This document shows positions 58,701 through 64,000 of a DNA stretch of 64,000 nucleotides, piece by piece; the stretch's first letter is position 1; each line of letters starts with the position of its first letter. This DNA is from Theristus sp. LFF4_11. Taxonomy: Eukaryota; Nematoda; Chromadorea; Monhysterida; Xyalidae. The notes beneath the pieces were generated by a model. It did not search any database. It was given only the letters and a program-made list of their open reading frames with translations, and was not told where the DNA came from. The translations under genes and the position numbers were made by a program. The stretch covers positions 150,632 to 214,631 of the forward strand of contig JASANC010001810.1 in the NCBI GenBank assembly GCA_030248135.1. The letters are read 5' to 3'.

Positions 58701-60553
58701 ACTCAGTGTTGGTCGGTCGCCTGTCAATGTCAGCAAGTGCTGTTTATTGTCAAAGTGTTTTCTTGTGGCAGCGATCAGCAGCAGCACGTTCGCGAGTCTC
58801 CATCGATCCGACCAAAGTCTAGCGGACGACGGAGGCAGCGTGCCACGCAAACACGTCGACTGCGTGGTGCGCACGAGCAGCTCAGAGAGTGGCACGGCCG
58901 TTGTCGAACCGGCGGACATTCGCACACCGGCTGCAGGTGGCACGGTGTAGTTTGGGCTGACTGGGTGGCTTCGGTGGAGTTGGATGTGCAAATTGCGTTC
59001 GTTGCTTTTTGTTCAGGTATCCGTTGAAAGCAATAAGCACAAGTGCCAAAATAAAAAAACTAGTTATTTTTTTGAAAAACAATGGGTTTTCTTTGTGTTG
59101 ATTGGTTGTGTCGACACTAAAATTGTGTTTTGAAGTTCTACATGCATGTACATTGTATCTCAGACAACGACGTTCACCACCCGCATTGCAACAAAGCGAC
59201 ACGCAAGAAACACCATCACCACGCACGGCAGTACACCACGGCCATGTTTGTGGGCTGTGGCAAACAGCGCAGTCTGCTGCTGAGGCAGCACGCTCAGGTG
59301 TGGTCAAATTGGCCTTTTGGTGCTTTTCTATACGAATGCTGGGAACGTGCGAATTTCCCGCGCAGCGTTTCGCGCAATTTTTCATCGCCAACTCCTGCTG
59401 CGTGATGCGCTTCATGTGATCTCATGGCCTGGCTGGGCGTTGGCTCGTTAGACTCTTGTCTGTGCGTTCGGGGGACCGAGCTCCGCCGAGGGGTGTATAG
59501 GCCCCTAATGATAGAGAAAACTCGATGGGTGCCCTAATCGGCGGCGTTGTGTACGCTGTTCGGGGTTCGTCCTGGCTAAAACATCACCTAAGATCACCGT
59601 TCGTTCGTCTGGGATGTTCTCCTCAGTGACTACAGATTGCTTCTGGTCAAATTTAGCCAACCTGGTGATCACAATAATGAATGCACACTAAAAAAGCAGA
59701 CGACCAAAATCGTCCCAAACGCTAACACAAATCCAGCATTCGCCGGTTGCAGCCGGATCGTAAGCCACGCGCAACACCCCCGGCCGTCGACCGATACGTC
59801 TACGAGTACGACGGCGACGAGTCCGTGGGCGGCGACGCGAGCAGCAGCGGTGGCACGCACGCTCACCATCACCATGAACTGATCGACGACTTCATGGACC
59901 GCCACTGTGTGCAGCCGGTCGTCAAGCAGCAGGTCGCCGATCCGAGAGTGGAGATCCTGTTGAAAACGTTGAACAACGTCATCTACATCGGACAACAGTG
60001 CAAACAGGATGTCCTGAAGGAACAGGTACTCTCGGCGGCGGTTCGTGGTTCAATCTTTCAATGAAACAACGTTGCTGTCATAATAAGTCCGAGTCATACT
60101 ATCACCAGGGGTTTGGTTAGTAGGGATGAGCATCTTGGGAGCCAATTCCCGAGAGATTCTGCTACGAGATAAGCAGATTCAGACTTGGATTATTCACTTC
60201 TTTACGAATATACGTTCTTCTGGGTAACAAAAGTCTGTGCGTTTCTGTATTTGAGTTGAAGATGAACGTAACTACAGGTCTCACTGAAAACCAAAAAAGT
60301 CCTCGTGGAATTGACGTTCTTTCTGCCGTGAAGCGCTGCCAAGGACAATGAATTCTCTTGACAGATCTCGCAAGACTGGTCGGTGCTGGCGATGGTGATC
60401 GACCGCGTCTGTCTCTGGCTGTACACGGCGCTGACGTTTGCCGTGAACGTTTGGTTCGTGCTGCAGTTGCAGCATCTCTGGGACTACAGACAGCCGCTCG
60501 GCAGTCCCGAGCCTTCCAGCCCGCTTGGCTATGCGGCCGCCAAAGTGCACTGA
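55778..60553 (+). CDS. Nicotinic acetylcholine receptor alpha-type subunit (731 aa), complete
   Basis: Ligand-gated cation channel subunit of the Cys-loop family. Exons 55778-55826, 56037-56191, 56276-56320, 56547-56656, 56746-56848, 56932-57049, 57170-57297, 57386-57473, 57553-57684, 57966-58472, 58772-58936, 59164-59297, 59753-60025, 60365-60553; all phases agree. Signal peptide ~1-16. Cys-loop C153-C167 with 13 residues between. Loop [11 protein letters not shown], loop B WSYD, loop [11 protein letters not shown] (adjacent Cys232-Cys233 mark an alpha subunit). M1 ~247-273, M2 ~281-302, M3 ~311-340, M4 ~680-700. The M3-M4 loop is long (~330 residues) and includes two four-His clusters. In M2, position -1' is Gln281 rather than the usual Glu, and 9' is Val291 rather than Leu. 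The M2-M3 wording is nearest to the UNC-38 / insect alpha1-4 group; this placement is tentative. Confidence 0.93.
59400..59645. other. Unexplained GC-rich block in nAChR intron 12
   Basis: Within the 455-bp intron 59298-59752, this block is clearly more GC-rich than its surroundings. It contains paired motifs (GCGTTCGGGGG, CCGAGCTCCGCCGAGG, TAGGCCCCTAATG, GGGTGCCCTAATCGGCGG). It has partial resemblance to a tRNA-type internal promoter but no convincing tRNA fold. It could be a SINE or the end of another retroelement. Confidence 0.3.
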
Positions 60554-60898
60554 CACCAAACAAACAATGAGCCGCTATTTTTGTGAGCGCTGCGTTCGTT
60601 TTTCAGTGTTTGTTGTGATCTGCACTTCACTGACAATATGGTTGGCCATACAGTGGGGACCTGCTAAACATTGAAGCCGCTCTGAAGGTTTATGCTTCAT
60701 CTCGATTTGACATTCAATATTCTTATCAACATTTAGCTTTCACTTTCAAATGAGTTCAGTTCAGTTTTATTTAGCACTTAAGTGCATGGACACGTGTACA
60801 AAGTGTATGTTACCCATTATCTTTCCATAGAATCAGTCATCATCTGCCAGTTATGCTAACAAATAAAAAGTAAACCTAATTGAGCAATTCGAATATCA
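60554..60898. terminator. Convergent 3' ends of the receptor and carboxypeptidase genes
   Basis: The two genes run toward each other with 345 bp between stop codons. AATAAA at 60862-60867 (plus) fits the receptor transcript. AATAAA on the minus strand at 60771-60766 fits the carboxypeptidase transcript. If both are used, the 3' UTRs overlap by about 100 bases. Confidence 0.5.
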
Positions 60899-63800
60899 TC
60901 AATACCCATCGAGTTTCAACAGTAACGTCGCTGACTCGATCGCATATTGCAGTTCAGAAATGCACAGACGCGCCTCATGCAGCCACATTGCCATTTCGGC
61001 CGAATCACCTCGATTCGACGCTTCAACGTAGTGATCGGCTGTTTCCCTGAGAGTTAAAATGATAGTGAACAGAGAGTTCCAATAGCCCATTGACTACATC
61101 TGATTTGAGCGCTTGTGTGATTGGTCCCCCACAAGGCAAATCTGGAGTTCCGGGCGGTTTGAATTGTGAGAAACGGCAGGTCACTTGTGCTCTCATAGTC
61201 GTCAAAACACAATAGAATGAAGGAAACCATCGCCGCTGGTGCAACTCATTTGTAAAAAATGTGTAAAGCGCATTCATGAAGCAGTATTTAGTGACCCATT
61301 GCTGTGTTAAAAAACAGCTACGCGGTCACAAAATAGTGCTTCATGAATGAGTAGCCAAAAAATTGAATGCAGCATGCTGATTGACTGCCCCAATTTGCTC
61401 CAATCAATGAGTGAGCCCAAATGTAACAGTCACCAATGATGACGTCACTCGCCTGACTGCACTGAACAGCGCGCCAGAGTACAGGTTCTTGCGACTGCTT
61501 GCGAACAGCACGTGTCGGTCGGACGGGCGTTGCGCGTAGAGGCCGCGCGGATTCACGAACGCTCGCTCGAACTCGCACTGCCGTCGATTCAGCATCTCAA
61601 CGCGACGCAACTCGGTGCGCGTGTAGCCGATGTTCGCTGAGTCGACGTGGTCCTGCATGAAGCTGCTTTACGGGTTGCCCCGAGTTTCCAAACTTTTTAA
61701 ATTTTAATCAACACAACTGTGTATCTACGAATTGACTTTCCACAGGTCACTCAACGAATTTGTTGATATTAGTGTTGGTAAACTTTTTCGTATAATCACT
61801 CAGTCAGTTCGGTGCTATAATGAAAGATTACTTACTGTTGAGACACAGAAAGCCAAGTATGTAGTCACAGTCAAGGGCTTCGTGTCATAACTGAAGTTTG
61901 GCACCATCTTATGCGCGCGCAATCACACCTGGAAATTCGAGGTTTGTATCGCCAACACGGCCGCAGCGTCCGTCAATTGGCGCCAGACGTTCTCGTAGTC
62001 GTCAACAGCGTCCGCCACCCCTGACGCGGTCAACGTGGCGTTCAGCTGTGCCAGTGCAACCTCGATCATGCTGCCATACGCTCGCACATCGAACGGCACC
62101 ACCAAGGTGTCCGCTAGCGAGCGGCCGAATTCCAATGCCAACCGTCCAACGGCGACGTGCGCCGGAAAAAAACACACGGAAAACCAGGGCTTGGGGTTGT
62201 TTTTCAAAATATTTTTATGGTTGACAATAATTCATGGACATACACTGTATTGACTAGCAACAGTGAGAACTGAGAACGTCTACTGAACAAATCACGGAGC
62301 AAATTTGCTCTAGCATACAGCACCAGTGGTAGCTGAACAAAACTTGAATGCTGCACGATTTGTTCAGTGGTTATCAGTGATTGGTTGCACTGCAAAAATG
62401 AAATCAAAAAAGTTCCCGACAGTCCGCAGCAACTTTCAGCACACCTTGAACCCGGGATCGAACAAATGCTCGACCGTCCACGGCACCTCGTACATCGAGT
62501 GGTACAGGAAGAAGCAGCCAGGCGGCTTGCACTCGTAGTCGAACGACGTAACGGGCACCCCAGTGTAGGACAGGAAACTGCAGTCAACGAACGGCTTTAC
62601 ACAGCTAATAAAAAACTGTTCATTGCCGCCAAGCCAGCTGCGGAAAGGTGTGTTGAAGCCACTTGCCCGGCCAGGTCGCACTCGGCAACATACATAGTTG
62701 AAAAAAGACCACACCCAAGCTTGCTCGGACACTGGTGCATTGGCGATTTACTAGGGACTCCAGCGAAATGGAACTATGATCCATGAAAATAGAAAAAATA
62801 AATGAAAAGACGCAATTAGCCCGAACTGTACCTGTAATGATCGCTACCGGAGCCGGGAAACTTCATAATCGGTGGTTGAATGCCGGGCAACGAGCGACGC
62901 TCTGGGAACCAGTAACGCCACGAGTCATAAACGGTCGTGCGATTGGCTGCCAACTCGTCGTCATTCGGATTTGGAACCTGAGTAACAGGGTATTTGGGTG
63001 AATATAGAGTGCTAACGTCAGTTTTGTTTGCTTTGTGGTTTGAGGACTGACACCGCGAGCACGGGCGCACTGTGTTTTTGCGAAGGGACACGTGCATGAT
63101 TGGCGCTTTGCCAAAAAGTTCTTCTGTTAGACGAACGATGGTACACCAACAATTTAAAAAACCGAACCCAAAAAACGTACAACTTCTCATCATTTTCCGA
63201 CATTCCAACCGTTTTGCATCTCAGTGTCAATACGCTGCACCTGTTTTGCGGCGTCCATCAGCGGCCTCAGCAGGCCGGGCGTGCCCTCTGGCACAATCGT
63301 CCGGTTGCCCTTGACGCCCTCGTCCATGTTGATCACGGCCAACGCGCGACTGTTCAGCAGTTTCTCGTGCTCTTGAAGCCACTCGGTTGAGCCTGAAATG
63401 ACGGCAGTTTTTGAAGGATTATAAAATGGTTTGTATCACTCAACCAAATTGTTCAACTTTTTTGTTGAAAAGTATACTTTTCACAGTGCTGATAGAAACA
63501 ACTATCCAACTGATCGAGTGCGGTTGATGTTTCCATGATCACCAGCAGCTAAAAACGTGTCCGGTGTCCTGTCCGCTTGGGCGTCCCGTGTGGTGCCCGT
63601 GCTCCGGAAATAAAACTGGCCCAAAACGACGAATGTGATATGGCCGGGCCACTTTATTTCCGGGATACGGGACACCATGCGAGCCATATTACACTCGTCG
63701 TTTTAGGCCACTTTTATTTCCGGAAAACGGACACCCAGATGCACAGACACAAGAATGTGTAGCCCAGTGATCGGAGCTATCAAACAACGGACCTATCAAG

Positions 63801-63959
63801 CCGAACTCCTCAGCGTCCCAACTGCAGAACGCCATTGTCCTCCGTGGTCTCCAACTGGTCGTGTTCACCACACGCATCAGCACCCGTGCCATTTCAAGCA
63901 TCACCGTTGTTGCCGAATTAGGATCAACTGCGCCATTCGTCCATGCGTCGTAGTGGTTT
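60899..63959 (-). CDS. Glutamate carboxypeptidase II-like (NAALADase/PSMA family) M28 metallopeptidase, C-terminal ~380 residues; 5' end beyond right edge
   Basis: Zinc exopeptidase family releasing glutamate from N-acetyl-aspartyl-glutamate or folate polyglutamates at the outer cell surface. Exons 63959-63793, 63392-63241, 62977-62832, 62577-62445, 62162-61929 (or from 62189), 61652-61453, 61046-60899; phases agree. All metal and catalytic residues of the family are visible: NHYDAW (His377 in human numbering), DPNSA (Asp387), DAEEFG (Glu424 base and Glu425), INMDEG (Asp453) and LYHSMYE (His553). The dimerisation-domain signature [17 protein letters not shown] and a helical C-terminus follow. 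Two oddities: the last intron has a GC donor (CAG|GCGAGT at 61452), and the exon starting near 62162 lacks an AG where homology begins. The protease, transmembrane and apical parts upstream are outside the window. Confidence 0.9.
63484..63740. repeat. Hairpin-forming inverted repeat in the carboxypeptidase intron
   Basis: A left arm TCCGGAAATAAAA followed by an AAAACGACGAATGTGATATG-type stretch (63603-63643) is mirrored at 63682-63724. A third partial arm, GGCCACTTTATTTCCGGG, sits at 63646-63664. It fills most of the 400-bp intron 63393-63792. Probably a MITE. Confidence 0.55.
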
Positions 63960-64000
63960 CTGGAACATGTTGTCATTGTTGTTAGATCAAAAATGACTGT

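Overview
This is eukaryotic nuclear DNA from an invertebrate animal. The genes carry many short introns with GT...AG (occasionally GC...AG) borders. The proteins are typical of metazoans: cytoplasmic dynein heavy chain, WTAP, a nicotinic acetylcholine receptor subunit and glutamate carboxypeptidase II. The LINE resembles the NeSL/R2 group first described in nematodes, and many acceptors follow a T-rich tract ending in CAG. An ecdysozoan such as a nematode is plausible, but the window alone does not prove it.

Layout. Positions 1-23976 (minus strand) hold the N-terminal ~2,530 residues of cytoplasmic dynein 1 heavy chain in 44 coding exons. All splice phases agree, and the C-terminal half lies beyond the left edge. 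Its introns carry mobile-element debris, including a 1.36-kb foldback element with TTAA flanks. From 23.2 to 28.6 kb there is a nest of non-autonomous elements. Several are hAT-like, with perfect 8-bp target duplications, and some sit inside one another. From 28.6 to 32.5 kb I see no gene. A PNRC-type protein (32531-33235) and WTAP/Fl(2)d (36359-39575) follow on the minus strand; both families act in mRNA metabolism. Another hAT-like element lies at 40122-40820.

Positions 42985-48918 (minus) are one unbroken 1,977-codon retrotransposon ORF. In order it carries an RGG/PQ-rich N-terminus, C2H2 fingers, a 14-residue tandem repeat, a Ulp1-like cysteine protease, a reverse transcriptase, a CCHC knuckle, a restriction-like endonuclease and an SGNH-hydrolase-like domain at the C-terminus. 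That last fusion is the most unusual thing in the window.

The right part holds two tandem Golgi-type sulfotransferase genes of the Gal-3-O-sulfotransferase type (49696-51623 and 51928-54091, plus). Next comes a complete 731-residue alpha-type nicotinic receptor subunit in 14 exons (55778-60553, plus). A convergent glutamate carboxypeptidase II-like gene (60899-63959, minus) runs off the right edge. Exon models were built by hand from reading frame, splice motifs and remembered family sequence. Phases were checked by summing exon lengths. No database search was possible.
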